Assembly: GCF_003201205.1 (NCBI RefSeq) | Contig: NZ_QICN01000009.1 | Coordinates: 124,001 to 188,000 of the forward strand | Origin: Sinimarinibacterium flocculans | Lineage (GTDB): Bacteria; Pseudomonadota; Gammaproteobacteria; Nevskiales; Nevskiaceae | DNA length: 64,000 bases | Direction: 5' to 3' | Translations under genes and position numbers: made by a program | Part shown: in pieces, positions 32,972 to 42,473 of the stretch | How positions within the stretch are numbered: position 1 is the first letter of the stretch | How the letters are laid out: every line of letters starts with the position of its first letter | The notes under the pieces: model-generated | Databases searched by the model: none | What the model was told of the DNA's origin: nothing | Seen by the model: the letters and a program-made list of their open reading frames with translations, nothing else

Positions 32972-33757
32972 ATGAACCAGTCCCTGTGGGTGGCCAAGAC
33001 CGGACTCGATGCGCAGCAGACGCGCATGAGCCTGATCTCGAACAACCTCGCGAACGTCAACACGACCGGATTCAAGCGCGGTCGCGCCTCGTTCCAGGAC
33101 CTGATGTACCAGACCGTGCGCCAGCCGGGCGCGCAGACCTCGCAGCAGACGCAGTCGCCGTCGGGTCTGATGGTCGGCACCGGCACCCAGGTCGTGTCGA
33201 CGGAAAAGCTGTTCACGCAGGGCAACCTGCTGCAGACCAACAACCCCTTCGACCTGGCGATCAACGGCCGCGGCTTCTTCGAGGTGCAGTTGCCGGACGG
33301 CTCGGCCGCGTATACGCGCGACGGTTCGTTCCAGGTCGACAGCCAGGGCCAGATGGTGACGGCGAGCGGCTATCCGCTGCAGCCGGGCATCAACATCCCG
33401 CCGAATGCGCAGAGCGTGACCATCGGCAGCGACGGCACGGTCAGCGTGCAGCTCGCTGGCGAGGCGGCGCCGCAGCAGGTCGGCAGCGTCACCGTCGCCG
33501 ACTTCATCAACCCCGCCGGCCTGCAGCCCAAAGGCGAGAACCTGTTCGCCGAGACCGCCTCCAGCGGCGCGCCGCAGAGCGGCGCGCCGGGGCAGTCCGG
33601 CCTCGGCCTGCTGATGCAGGGTTCGCTGGAATCCTCGAACGTCAACGTCGTAGAGGAGCTGGTCAACATGATCGAGACGCAGCGCGCCTACGAGATGAAC
33701 TCCAAGGCGATCTCGACCACCGATCAGATGCTGGCCTACGTGTCGAACAACCTGTGA
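32972..33757 (+). CDS. flgG: Flagellar distal rod protein FlgG
   Basis: The 261-residue protein has [38 protein letters not shown] and the C-terminal [23 protein letters not shown] and MLAYVSNNL motifs of FlgG. The length is standard. A CCGGAGG ribosome-binding site precedes the ATG. It begins the second half of the flagellar operon. Confidence 0.97.
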   Translation: MNQSLWVAKTGLDAQQTRMSLISNNLANVNTTGFKRGRASFQDLMYQTVRQPGAQTSQQTQSPSGLMVGTGTQVVSTEKLFTQGNLLQTNNPFDLAINGRGFFEVQLPDGSAAYTRDGSFQVDSQGQMVTASGYPLQPGINIPPNAQSVTIGSDGTVSVQLAGEAAPQQVGSVTVADFINPAGLQPKGENLFAETASSGAPQSGAPGQSGLGLLMQGSLESSNVNVVEELVNMIETQRAYEMNSKAISTTDQMLAYVSNNL

Positions 33758-33765
33758 GCCGGCTC

Positions 33766-34425
33766 ATGCGCATCGTCATCGGCATCGCCGCGCTCGCACT
33801 GGGCGCCTGCGCGTCGTCCCCCCCGCACGAGACCTACAGCCTGCCGCCGGAAGCGGTGGCGACGCCGGTGCCGGTGGCCAACGGCAGTATCTATGCGAGC
33901 ACGCAGAACATCGCGCTGTTCGAGGATCGCAAGGCACGCCAGGTCGGCGATGTGCTCACCGTGCTGCTGGTCGAGAAGACCGACGCCAAGAAATCGGCGG
34001 CGACCAACACCAGCAAGGACGGCAGCTTCTCGATGCCCGGGCCGACGATGTTCGGTCGTCCGGTGACCGCCGGCGGCACCGAGATCCTCGACTTCGACAT
34101 CAGCGGCGAGCGCGCCTTCAACGGCGCAGGCGGCAGCACCCAGTCCAATGCGCTGACCGGCTCGGTCAGCGTGCTCATTGCGCAGGTCCTGCCCAACGGC
34201 AACTTCGTCGTGCGCGGCGAGAAACAGATCGCGATCAACCGCGGCTCGGAGACGGTGGCGATCGAGGGCATCGTGCGCCCGGCCGACATCGCCGCCGACA
34301 ACAGCGTGCGCTCCGATCGCGTCGCCAATGCGCGCATCCACTACGGCGGCCGCGGCGAGCTTGCCGATGCGAACTCGCAGGGCTGGCTGTCGCGCTTCTT
34401 CAACTCGCCGTGGTTTCCGTTCTGA
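33766..34425 (+). CDS. flgH: Flagellar L-ring protein FlgH
   Basis: The 219-residue lipoprotein has a lipobox LALGAC (Cys near residue 15), the [27 protein letters not shown] region, and ends [16 protein letters not shown], typical of FlgH. It forms the outer-membrane ring of the flagellum. It starts 8 bp after flgG; a GTG at 33754 overlapping the flgG stop is an alternative that adds four residues. Confidence 0.95.
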   Translation: MRIVIGIAALALGACASSPPHETYSLPPEAVATPVPVANGSIYASTQNIALFEDRKARQVGDVLTVLLVEKTDAKKSAATNTSKDGSFSMPGPTMFGRPVTAGGTEILDFDISGERAFNGAGGSTQSNALTGSVSVLIAQVLPNGNFVVRGEKQIAINRGSETVAIEGIVRPADIAADNSVRSDRVANARIHYGGRGELADANSQGWLSRFFNSPWFPF

Positions 34426-34433
34426 GGCCCGCC

Positions 34434-35531
34434 ATGCGCAATCTGCTCATCGCAATGCTCGTGACGCTCGCCCTGCCGGTGCAGGCCGAGCGCATCAAGG
34501 ATCTCGCCAGCATCGAGGGCGTCCGCGGCAATCCGCTGGTCGGCTACGGCCTGGTGGTCGGTCTCGACGGCACCGGCGACCAGACCACGCAGGCGCCGTT
34601 CACGACGCAGAGCCTCAAGGCGATGCTCAGCCAGCTCGGCGTCGTCGTGCCGCCGAACGTCAATCCGCAGCTCAAGAACGTCGCCGCCGTCGCGATCCAC
34701 GCCGAACTGCCGGCTTTCGCCAAGCCGGGGCAGAGCATCGACATCACGGTGTCGTCGATCGGCAACGCCGGCTCGCTGCGCGGCGGCGCGCTGCTGATGA
34801 CGCCGCTCAAGGGCGCCGACGGGCAGGTCTATGCCATTGCCCAGGGCAATGTCGTCGTCGGTGGCCTCGGTGTCTCCGGCAACGATGGCTCGCGCATCTC
34901 GATCAACGTGCCCAGCTCGGGGCGCATTCCCAACGGCGCGCTCGTCGAGCGCACGGTGCCGAACAGCTTCGCGACCAGCAGCGAGATGCGGCTGAACCTG
35001 CACACGCCGGACTTCACGACGGCCGCGCGCATGGCACAGGCGGTCAACGCACGGCTCGGCGGAGAGTTCGCGCAGGCGGTGGACGCGGTCACGGTCGCTG
35101 TCGTCGCACCGGCCGACACGCGCCAGCGCGTCGCCTTTCTCGCGGCGCTCGAAACCATCGAGGTCTCGCCCGGTGAAGCCGCGGCGAAGGTGGTGATCAA
35201 TTCGCGCACCGGCACGGTCGTGATCGGCAGCCACGTGCGCGTGCTGCCGGCGGCCGTCGCGCACGGCTCGCTCGCCGTGACGATCTCTGAGAACCCGGCG
35301 GTGAGCCAGCCGGGGGCCTTCTCGGACGGGCAGACCGTGGTCGTGCCGGACACCTCCATCGAGGTCACGCAGCAGGGGCAGGGACGCATGTTCCTGTTCG
35401 AGGCAGGCGTGTCGCTCGACGACATCGTGCGGGCGGTCAACCAGGTCGGCGCCGCACCGGGCGACCTGGTCGCGATTCTCGAGGCGCTGCGCCAGGCTGG
35501 CGCGCTGCGCGCCGAGCTGGTCGTGATCTGA
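34434..35531 (+). CDS. flgI: Flagellar P-ring protein FlgI
   Basis: The 365-residue protein begins with a signal peptide (MRNLLIAML to PVQAE) and the FlgI hallmark [20 protein letters not shown], and ends in [21 protein letters not shown]. It forms the peptidoglycan-level ring around the rod, helped by FlgA. The ATG at 34434 lies 8 bp after flgH; its stop overlaps the flgJ ATG (TGATG). Confidence 0.97.
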   Translation: MRNLLIAMLVTLALPVQAERIKDLASIEGVRGNPLVGYGLVVGLDGTGDQTTQAPFTTQSLKAMLSQLGVVVPPNVNPQLKNVAAVAIHAELPAFAKPGQSIDITVSSIGNAGSLRGGALLMTPLKGADGQVYAIAQGNVVVGGLGVSGNDGSRISINVPSSGRIPNGALVERTVPNSFATSSEMRLNLHTPDFTTAARMAQAVNARLGGEFAQAVDAVTVAVVAPADTRQRVAFLAALETIEVSPGEAAAKVVINSRTGTVVIGSHVRVLPAAVAHGSLAVTISENPAVSQPGAFSDGQTVVVPDTSIEVTQQGQGRMFLFEAGVSLDDIVRAVNQVGAAPGDLVAILEALRQAGALRAELVVI

Positions 35532-36460
35532 TGCAGTCCGCGGCCGTCACCGACTTCTCGCAGTACGCCCAGCTGCGCGCGCAGGCGCGCAGCGACGATC
35601 CGGCGGCCTTGCGGGAGACGGCCAAGCAGTTCGAGGCGCTGCTGATGCAGCAGATGCTCAAGAGCATGCGCGCCGCCAGTCTCGGTGACGACGTGCTCGG
35701 GGGCGAGCAGACGCAGTTCTACCAGGAGATGTTCGATCAGCAGATCGCGCAGCACCTGGCCGCGGGACGCGGCCTGGGCGTGGCCGACCTGATGATCCGG
35801 CAGATGCAGGGCGGTGCGGGCGCAACGCAGTCCGGCACGTCCGCGGTGGCGCCGCTGCCGACGCGTGGCCCGGTGCCACTGGCTGCGCAGGCCGGTGCCG
35901 GACCGGAGCCCGCGATCGACGCGGTGCGCGCATCGCGGGTCCAGGACGCTTCGCACGAGCGTTCGCCGGAAGACTTCGTCCGCAGCATCCTGCCGCACGC
36001 CGAGAAGGCCGCGGCGCGGATCGGCGTGCCCGCGCGCGTGCTCGTCGCGCAGGCCGCGCTGGAAACCGGCTGGGGTCGGCACGCGATGCAGCGGGACGAC
36101 GGCAGCCCGGCATTCAACTTCTTCGGCATCAAGGCCGATACACGCTGGCAGGGCGAGAAAGTGCAGACCATGACCAGCGAATTCGAGAACGGCACGATGC
36201 AGCGACAGAGCGCCGAGTTCCGCGCCTACGCATCGCCGGCGGCCGCCTTCGACGACTACGTGCGCTTCCTGCAGTCCAATCCGCGCTATGCCGAGGCGCT
36301 GCGCCACGGTGGCGACGCGGAGCGGTTCACATCGGGACTGCAGAAGGCCGGCTACGCGACCGATCCGGCGTACGCGCAGAAGATCCACCGCATCGCCGAC
36401 GGCCAGACGATGAAGGCCGCGCTCCACGCCGCGCGCCCGGCGCGTCTGATCGAGGTGTAG
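35531..36460 (+). CDS. flgJ: Flagellar rod cap / peptidoglycan hydrolase FlgJ
   Basis: The 309-residue protein has the N-terminal rod-binding domain (ETAKQFEALLMQQMLKSMRAAS, TQFYQEMFDQQIAQHLAAGRG) and a C-terminal glucosaminidase domain from about residue 150 with catalytic-Glu region AALETGWGRHAM and FNFFGIKAD. This two-domain form is typical of beta- and gammaproteobacteria and lets the rod pass the cell wall. It overlaps flgI by one base. Confidence 0.95.
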   Translation: MQSAAVTDFSQYAQLRAQARSDDPAALRETAKQFEALLMQQMLKSMRAASLGDDVLGGEQTQFYQEMFDQQIAQHLAAGRGLGVADLMIRQMQGGAGATQSGTSAVAPLPTRGPVPLAAQAGAGPEPAIDAVRASRVQDASHERSPEDFVRSILPHAEKAAARIGVPARVLVAQAALETGWGRHAMQRDDGSPAFNFFGIKADTRWQGEKVQTMTSEFENGTMQRQSAEFRAYASPAAAFDDYVRFLQSNPRYAEALRHGGDAERFTSGLQKAGYATDPAYAQKIHRIADGQTMKAALHAARPARLIEV

Positions 36461-36464
36461 CGTC

Positions 36465-38099
36465 ATGTCCGATCTTCTTTCCATCGGCATGTCCGGCCTG
36501 CTCGCTTACCGGCGCGCACTGGACACCGTCAGCCACAACATCGCCAACGCCAACACGGCGGGCTACAGCCGCCAGCGGGTCGAGCTGGCGTCGCGTCCCG
36601 GCGCCGGGACCGGCTACGGCTACCTGGGTACCGGCGTCGACGTGGCGACCGTGCGCCGGCTCGGCGACGACCTGATCAGCGCCCGCATGCAGACGGATGC
36701 GTCCGCCTACGGCCGGTTGCAGACCTATCACGGCTATGCCTCGCGCGTGGACAGCCTGCTGTCGGATGCCGACGCCGGGCTGTCGCGGCCGCTGCAGGGC
36801 TTCTTCGATGCCGCCAACGCACTGTCGCAGGACCCGTCGTCGACGGCGGCGCGGCAGACCCTGATCGGCGCCGCCGACACGCTGGCCGCGCGCATGCGCG
36901 ATACGCAGGCGCAGCTCGACGCGATGGACAGCGAGATCGACACGCGCATGCGCGCGACCGTCGACGAGATCAACACGCTGTCGCAGGCGCTGGCCGACGT
37001 CAACCGCGAGATCGTGCAGGGCTATGGCAACTTCGGCGGACAGCCGCCGAACGACCTGCTCGACCGGCGCGACCAGCTGCTGCAGGAGCTGTATTCGCGC
37101 GTGGGCATCAGCACCTCGGCGCAGGCCGACGGCAGCGTCAACGTCTACGTCGGCGGTGGGCAGGCACTGGTGCTCGGCAGCGAGGCGACGGCGCTGGGCG
37201 TCGCCGCCGACCGCTACAACAGCGGACGCCTGGACATCGTGCACGCCGGCGGATCGAGAATCACCGCGCAGGTCGAGGGCGGGGCGCTGGGCGGTCTGCT
37301 GGACACGCGCCGCGAGGTGATCGACCCGGCCCGCGCGCGTCTCGGACGGATCGCCGCCGGCATCGTCGAGACCGTGAACGCACAGCACGCGCAGGGCTTC
37401 GACGCCAACGGCCAGCTGGGCGCCGATCTGTTCGCACCGCTGCGCGGCGCAGCCTTCGCCGCGACGACGAACGGCGGCAGCGCCCAGGTCGACGTCGGCT
37501 TCGGCGATCCCGGAGCCTTCGGCGACAGCGACTACGAACTGCGTTACGACGGCGCGGCATGGACGCTGACCGACTTGCGCAGCGGCGGAACCGTTCCGCT
37601 CACCGGCTCCGGCACGCCGGGCGATCCGCTGGTCGGTGCCGGTCTCGAACTGCAGGTGTCGGGCGCCGCCAGTGCCGGCGACCGTTTCCTGATCCGGCCG
37701 ACGGTCTCCGCCGCGGGCGGCATGAACGTCGCGCTGAGCAATCCGTCGCAGGTCGCGGCAGCGGCGAGCACCGCGAGCGGCGACAACGGCAATGCGCTGG
37801 CACTGGCCGGACTCGGCAACATCGGTGTGTTCGGTGGCGGCACGCAGTCGCTGCTGTCCGCCCATACGGCCCTGGTGTCCGGCGCCGGCATGCGCGCCCA
37901 GCAGGCCGGCATGCAGCTCGATGCACAGGCGGCGGTCGGCAACCAGACGCTGGCCGAGCGCGAGTCCGTGTCCGGCGTGAATCTGGACGAGGAGGCCGCC
38001 GACCTGATCCGCTACCAGCAGGCCTACCAGGCCGCGGCGCGCGTCGTGCAGGTGGCGGACACGATCTTCCAGACGCTGCTCCAGGCAGCGGGACGCTGA
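36465..38099 (+). CDS. flgK: Flagellar hook-filament junction protein FlgK (HAP1)
   Basis: The 544-residue protein begins SDLLSIGMSGLLAYRRALDTV with SHNIANANTAGYSRQRVEL, and ends with the conserved GVNLDEEAADLIRYQQAYQAAARV region. Length fits FlgK (about 540-680). It joins hook and filament with FlgL and is a client of FlgN. It follows flgJ by 4 bp. Confidence 0.96.
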   Translation: MSDLLSIGMSGLLAYRRALDTVSHNIANANTAGYSRQRVELASRPGAGTGYGYLGTGVDVATVRRLGDDLISARMQTDASAYGRLQTYHGYASRVDSLLSDADAGLSRPLQGFFDAANALSQDPSSTAARQTLIGAADTLAARMRDTQAQLDAMDSEIDTRMRATVDEINTLSQALADVNREIVQGYGNFGGQPPNDLLDRRDQLLQELYSRVGISTSAQADGSVNVYVGGGQALVLGSEATALGVAADRYNSGRLDIVHAGGSRITAQVEGGALGGLLDTRREVIDPARARLGRIAAGIVETVNAQHAQGFDANGQLGADLFAPLRGAAFAATTNGGSAQVDVGFGDPGAFGDSDYELRYDGAAWTLTDLRSGGTVPLTGSGTPGDPLVGAGLELQVSGAASAGDRFLIRPTVSAAGGMNVALSNPSQVAAAASTASGDNGNALALAGLGNIGVFGGGTQSLLSAHTALVSGAGMRAQQAGMQLDAQAAVGNQTLAERESVSGVNLDEEAADLIRYQQAYQAAARVVQVADTIFQTLLQAAGR

Positions 38100-38110
38100 C
38101 GGAGCCGGAC

Positions 38111-39304
38111 ATGCGCGTATCGACTTCCCTGTTGCATCAGCGCAGCCTCGATCTGATGCAGATGCAGCAGCAGAGCCTGCTGCGGACCCAGACCCAGCTC
38201 GCGACGCAGCAGAAACTGCTGTCGGCGGCGGACAATCCGGGCGACTGGGCCGCCGCGATGGGCATGGACCAGCTTCTGGCGCAGGCGAGCCGCTACCAGT
38301 CCAATGCGCAGGCGGCGCAACACCGGCTGTCGCTCGAGGAAACGGCGCTCGCCGAGGGCATGGACGTGCTGGCGCATGCGCGCGAGCTGGCGATCCAGGG
38401 CAACAGCAGCACGCAGTCCCCCGAGACCCGTGCGGTGATTGCCCAGGAGCTCGCAGGCCTGCGCGAACAGTTGCTGGCGATCGCCAACCGCGACGACGGG
38501 CAGGGACGCTATCTGTTCGCCGGTGCCCGCGACGACGCGGCGCCGTTCGCGTGGACCGGCAGCGCGGCCAGCTACGGCGGCGACGATGCGCCGAGGATGC
38601 TGCCGATCGGCAACGCCCGCAGCATTGCCGTCGGCGACGCCGGCAGTGCGGTGTTCATGGGCCTGCGGACCGGCGACGGTCGCGTGCAGGTTGGCGCGGA
38701 TGCAGCGAACACCGGCGCGATGCATTTGCAGCAGGCGGTCGTGCGCGACGCGGCAGCCTATGACGGCAGCAGCTTTTCGCTACGCTTCACCGGCGGCACC
38801 GTCGAGATCCGCGACGCCGCGGACAACCTGCTCGAGACGCGCGTCTACGCGCCCGGGAGCACGGTCCAGTTCAACGGCGTGGAACTGCGGTTCGCCGGCG
38901 AGCCGGCGGACGGGGATCGCTACCGGGTCGAACCGAGCACGCAGCAGGACATGTTCGCGCTGCTCGACAAGCTGGCCGCGATCGTCGACGGGCCGCAGGA
39001 CACGACCGGCGCGCGCGCCGGTGCGCAGACGGCCATGCAGCAGGCGCTGGCGGAGCTGGAGGCGGCGCAGTCGCAACTGTCGGCCGTGCGCACCGGGGCG
39101 GGGCTGCGCCTGGGCGCCGCGCAGGATGCGGAAGCCACGCTGTCGGCGCAGACGATCGAGGCGGAGTCGGCCCTGTCGAACCTGCGCGACGTCGACATCG
39201 CCGAGGCCGCCAGCCGCCTGCAACGCGAGCTGCTGGCGCTGCAGGCCGCCCAGGCCTCGCATGCGCAGATCCAGGGGCTGAGCCTGTTCAGCTACCTGCG
39301 CTAG
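38111..39304 (+). CDS. flgL: Flagellar hook-filament junction protein FlgL (HAP3)
   Basis: The 397-residue protein has a flagellin-like N-terminus (MRVSTSLLHQRSLDLMQMQ, LLSAADNPGDWAAAM) and C-terminus (DVDIAEAASRLQRELLALQAAQASHAQI, LSLFSYLR). It is exported with FlgK. It lies 11 bp after flgK and ends the flagellar operon in this window; no flagellin gene follows. Confidence 0.94.
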   Translation: MRVSTSLLHQRSLDLMQMQQQSLLRTQTQLATQQKLLSAADNPGDWAAAMGMDQLLAQASRYQSNAQAAQHRLSLEETALAEGMDVLAHARELAIQGNSSTQSPETRAVIAQELAGLREQLLAIANRDDGQGRYLFAGARDDAAPFAWTGSAASYGGDDAPRMLPIGNARSIAVGDAGSAVFMGLRTGDGRVQVGADAANTGAMHLQQAVVRDAAAYDGSSFSLRFTGGTVEIRDAADNLLETRVYAPGSTVQFNGVELRFAGEPADGDRYRVEPSTQQDMFALLDKLAAIVDGPQDTTGARAGAQTAMQQALAELEAAQSQLSAVRTGAGLRLGAAQDAEATLSAQTIEAESALSNLRDVDIAEAASRLQRELLALQAAQASHAQIQGLSLFSYLR

Positions 39305-39325
39305 CTCACCCGGATCGCACCGGGT

Positions 39326-39398
39326 CGTAGGGTCGGTTGGCGGTATCACCGCGTAACCCGCCGTTGCGCCGGAAGCAACGGCGCGTGACGGCCCTACG
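39326..39398. repeat. REP-like element with two hairpins after flgL
   Basis: Outer arms CGTAGGG (39326-39332) and CCCTACG (39392-39398) enclose two stems. One is GGTT..GCGGT/ACCGC..AACC (39335-39358); the other is CGCCGTTGC/GCAACGGCG (39359-39367 and 39375-39383). The GTAGGGTCGGTT...TAACCCGCCG wording resembles the GTAGGGTGGGTTA...TAACCCACC repeat family common in proteobacteria. It may also end the flg transcript. Confidence 0.6.
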
Positions 39399-39434
39399 GC
39401 CTAGACCGCCCTGCGAGGTTTGCAGGATTCCGGA

Positions 39435-40079
39435 TCAGATCGCACCCGCCTTGCGCAGCAGCCCGGCAATCGCTTCGGCGATCTGCCGGTAGCCACTCGC
39501 ATTGGGGTGAATCTGGTCGGAGCGCAGTGCGCGTTCGGACAGGGTCTCGGCAATGATGTCGCGCTCGATCGGAATCCCGTATTCGCGTGCCAGCTCGGCG
39601 TAACGCGGTTCGGCTTCCAGGCCCATCAGCGCCGGCTCCGGAACCCCCAGCAGTACCACGGCGATGCCGCGACCGCGGATCTCGTCGATCATGGCGGCGA
39701 GGTGGTTCTTCATCGCGTTCCGGTCCTGCTTGCGCAACATGTCGTTGCCGCCCAGGCACAGGATGACCAGGTCGGGCGCGGTCTCGTCGAGTACACCCGG
39801 CAGACGTTCGCGGCCCTCGCGGCTGGTTTCGCCCGGCACGCCGGCGTTGACGACTTCACGACCGATCAGTGCCTGCAGCTGTGCCGGATAGGCCTGCTCG
39901 GCGCTGGCGCCGGTGCCGTAGGTGAGGCTGTCACCGAAGGCGAGAACGACGCCGTCGGTGGCCAGCGGCGGCAGGCCCGGGACGCGCTCGTTGCAGGCGC
40001 ACAGCCACAGCATCGCTTGCAACAGCAGCAAGGCGGTCGGCAGACTGCGGCGCTCACTTCTTCCAGGATGTCCCCGCAT
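39435..40079 (-). CDS. tesA: SGNH/GDSL-type esterase, TesA-like (arylesterase/lysophospholipase)
   Basis: The 214-residue protein has a hydrophobic N-terminus ending LCACNE (lipobox-like) or a cleavable signal, block [12 protein letters not shown] with the nucleophile Ser, GGND (block III), and [11 protein letters not shown] with catalytic Asp and His (block V). TesA-type enzymes hydrolyse acyl esters in the periplasm. Its ATG shares a CATG with the divergent carbonic anhydrase-like gene, so both begin at the same four bases. Confidence 0.9.
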   Translation of the reverse strand: MRGHPGRSERRSLPTALLLLQAMLWLCACNERVPGLPPLATDGVVLAFGDSLTYGTGASAEQAYPAQLQALIGREVVNAGVPGETSREGRERLPGVLDETAPDLVILCLGGNDMLRKQDRNAMKNHLAAMIDEIRGRGIAVVLLGVPEPALMGLEAEPRYAELAREYGIPIERDIIAETLSERALRSDQIHPNASGYRQIAEAIAGLLRKAGAI

Positions 40080-40599
40080 GCTCTATTCCCTCGATGGCCG
40101 TGCGCCGCAGATCGCGGACGATGCCTGGGTCGCCCCCGATGCCAGCGTGATCGGCACGGTCACGCTGGGGGCGCGTGCCAGCGTGTGGTTCGGCTGCGTG
40201 CTGCGCGGCGACACCGACCAGATCATCGTCGGCGACGATAGCAACATCCAGGACAGCTCGGTGCTGCACACCGATGCCGGCATCCGCCTGACCGTCGGCC
40301 GCGGTTGCACCGTCGGTCACAAGGTGATGCTTCATGGCTGCACGATCGGCGACAACAGCCTGATCGGCATCGGCAGTATCGTGCTCAACGGTGCGCGCAT
40401 CGGCAGCAATTCCATCGTCGGCGCCGGCGCGCTGGTGACGGAGAACAAGCAGTTCCCCGACGGCGTGCTGATCATGGGCACGCCGGCGAAGGTGGTGCGC
40501 GAACTGCAGCCGCCGGAGATCAAGATGCTGGAGATGATGGCCCAGCACTATGTCGCCAATGCCCGGCGCTACCGCGAGCAACTGCGGCCCGCGGCCTGA
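40078..40599 (+). CDS. Gamma-class carbonic anhydrase-like protein (YrdA/PaaY type)
   Basis: The 173-residue protein is a left-handed beta-helix of hexapeptide repeats with [21 protein letters not shown], then [19 protein letters not shown] and [16 protein letters not shown]. Three zinc-ligand-type histidines are visible (HTD, GHK, LHG). The family includes gamma-carbonic anhydrases and related proteins whose activity is often unproven. A CCAGGA ribosome-binding site precedes the ATG. Confidence 0.9.
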   Translation: MLYSLDGRAPQIADDAWVAPDASVIGTVTLGARASVWFGCVLRGDTDQIIVGDDSNIQDSSVLHTDAGIRLTVGRGCTVGHKVMLHGCTIGDNSLIGIGSIVLNGARIGSNSIVGAGALVTENKQFPDGVLIMGTPAKVVRELQPPEIKMLEMMAQHYVANARRYREQLRPAA

Positions 40600-40613
40600 G
40601 CCCGGGCGCGCGC

Positions 40614-41117
40614 TCAAGTCTTGTCGCGGAATTGCTTGGGGTAGGCGTAGAAGCGCTGTGCGCCGCTGCGCTCGGCGACGTCCGCCCAGGTCTTGGTGTC
40701 GAAGCCGATCTGGACGACGGCGCAGGTGGGCATGTCGTCGAAACTGCAGCGCGCGAGGCGATGCGCGAGGTCGGTGAAGCCGGGATTGTGACCGAACAGC
40801 ATGACGTGGCGCTCGTCGTCGTCCAGACCCTGGACCAGCGTCAGCAGCCGCTCGGCGCTGGCCTCGTAGATGCGGGGTGCCTGCTCGAAGCGCGACGCGG
40901 GGAGGGCGAGGGTCTCGGCGAACACCCGTGCCGTGGTCAGCGCGCGCAGCGCCGGGCTGCTGACGATGCGGTCGGGAATGCCGAGTGCGCGGCGAACGTG
41001 CTGCGCCATGCGCGGTGCGTCGCGCTCGCCGCGCGCATTGAGCGGCCGGTCGAAGTCGGCGAGCGCGGGGTTGTCCCAGGAAGACTTGGCGTGGCGGACG
41101 AGCGTGAGCAGCAGCAT
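40614..41117 (-). CDS. sixA: Phosphohistidine phosphatase SixA-like
   Basis: The 167-residue protein is a histidine phosphatase with the catalytic LVRHAKSSW motif at the N-terminus, SSPALRALTTA, and the second catalytic His in FGHNPGFTDL. SixA removes phosphate from phosphohistidine of phosphotransfer proteins. The ATG at 41117 starts directly before the RHA motif; an upstream ATG adds 14 non-conserved residues. Confidence 0.9.
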   Translation of the reverse strand: MLLLTLVRHAKSSWDNPALADFDRPLNARGERDAPRMAQHVRRALGIPDRIVSSPALRALTTARVFAETLALPASRFEQAPRIYEASAERLLTLVQGLDDDERHVMLFGHNPGFTDLAHRLARCSFDDMPTCAVVQIGFDTKTWADVAERSGAQRFYAYPKQFRDKT

Positions 41118-41194
41118 GGTCGCGATTCTATCGCCGCGACGGCGACACGCGGATGTCATGCGCGCAGCTTTCCGGATCGGGTCAAACTCGCGGC

Positions 41195-42463
41195 ATGACG
41201 AAACTGAACATCGCGATCGTCGGCAGCGGCATCGCCGGCCTTGCTGCGGCCTGGCTGCTTGGTCGGCGCCATGCCGTCACGCTGTACGAACGCCACCCGC
41301 GGCCGGGGATGGGGGCGTTCAATGTCGACGACGCCGATGGCGGTCAGGCGGTGCGCATCGACCTGCCGCTGCGCGTGTTCAAGTCCGGGTACTACGACAC
41401 GCTGATGGCGCTGTACCGCGCATCGGGCGTGCAGATGCAGCCCACCGATCACGCGGCTGCGTTCACCACGCCGCAGGGCGAGACCTACTTCCGCTACCGC
41501 AACCTGCAGCTCGGTCGCCGTTCGGTGCCTGTGCCGGCGGTGACCGGGCGACGCTGGCGGCGGATCGCCGGCGAGGCCCTGCGCCTGATGTTCTGCGCAC
41601 CGCGTGACCTGGCGAGCGGCGGGCTGCGCGGACTGAGTCTCGACGACTATCTGCGCCAGCGCGGTTACGGCGCCGACTTCGTCAACGGCATGCTGCTGCC
41701 GAGCTTCGCGGCGATCTGCACCTGCTCCTACGATGCCGTGCGCCGCTATCCTGCCGAGGTCATCGTCGGCTTTTTCAGCAGCGGCTCGCTGTTCAGCGGC
41801 ACCTGGCGGGCGCGATACGGCGCCGATGACGCGATTCGCCGGCTGCTGCAGCCCTGCCAGGGCCTGCGCTGTGGCGCCGACGTGGTCGGTGTGACGGCTG
41901 CGGGAGACGGCATGTGCGTGGTCGAGCGTGACGGCCGCGAGGCGCGTTTCGATCATGTGGTGCTGGCCGTGCAGGCGCATCAGGCCGCGGTGCTGGGGCA
42001 GGCCACCGATCCGGCCGCTGCAGCGCTCTTGGCCCGGGTGCCGCACGAGTCCAGCGAGGTGGTCGTCCACGGCGACGCCGCACTGGTGCCGGCGTCCGCG
42101 CGTGCGGCGCCGGTGCACTTCCATGTCGATCCGGCGGCATCCGGGCCGATGGCCAATATCCATCTGAACCGCATCGTGCCCGAGCTTTCGGGGCGCGCGT
42201 CGGTGTACCAGACCTGGAATCCGCTGCTGGAGCCGCATGCACCCACGGTGATCGGTCGGGCGCGTTTCCAGCGACCGCTGGTGAGCCTCGACAGCCAGGC
42301 TGCCATGGCCGAGCTGGTGGCGGCGCAGCGTGACGACGGGCGTCGTCTCTGGTTCTGCGGCTCATACCTGATGCCGGGAATCCCGCTGCTCGAAAGCGCC
42401 GCTCAGTCGGCGCTGCACGTGGCGAACCGTCTGGGCGTGACGGCGCCGTGGGGCCCCGACTGA
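41195..42463 (+). CDS. FAD-dependent oxidoreductase, amine-oxidase-like
   Basis: The 422-residue protein opens with the dinucleotide-binding motif IAIVGSGIAGLAAAWLLG and an acidic strand end (LYERHPRPGMG). It closes with an FAD-binding WFCGSYLMPGIPLLESA motif. It resembles the NAD(P)-binding amine-oxidase-like proteins (phytoene desaturase superfamily) found beside lipid-modifying genes in some proteobacteria. No cyclopropane synthase or DUF1365 gene is adjacent here, so the substrate stays unknown. The ATG at 41195 starts the motif. Confidence 0.83.
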   Translation: MTKLNIAIVGSGIAGLAAAWLLGRRHAVTLYERHPRPGMGAFNVDDADGGQAVRIDLPLRVFKSGYYDTLMALYRASGVQMQPTDHAAAFTTPQGETYFRYRNLQLGRRSVPVPAVTGRRWRRIAGEALRLMFCAPRDLASGGLRGLSLDDYLRQRGYGADFVNGMLLPSFAAICTCSYDAVRRYPAEVIVGFFSSGSLFSGTWRARYGADDAIRRLLQPCQGLRCGADVVGVTAAGDGMCVVERDGREARFDHVVLAVQAHQAAVLGQATDPAAAALLARVPHESSEVVVHGDAALVPASARAAPVHFHVDPAASGPMANIHLNRIVPELSGRASVYQTWNPLLEPHAPTVIGRARFQRPLVSLDSQAAMAELVAAQRDDGRRLWFCGSYLMPGIPLLESAAQSALHVANRLGVTAPWGPD

Positions 42464-42473
42464 TGCCTTGTGC

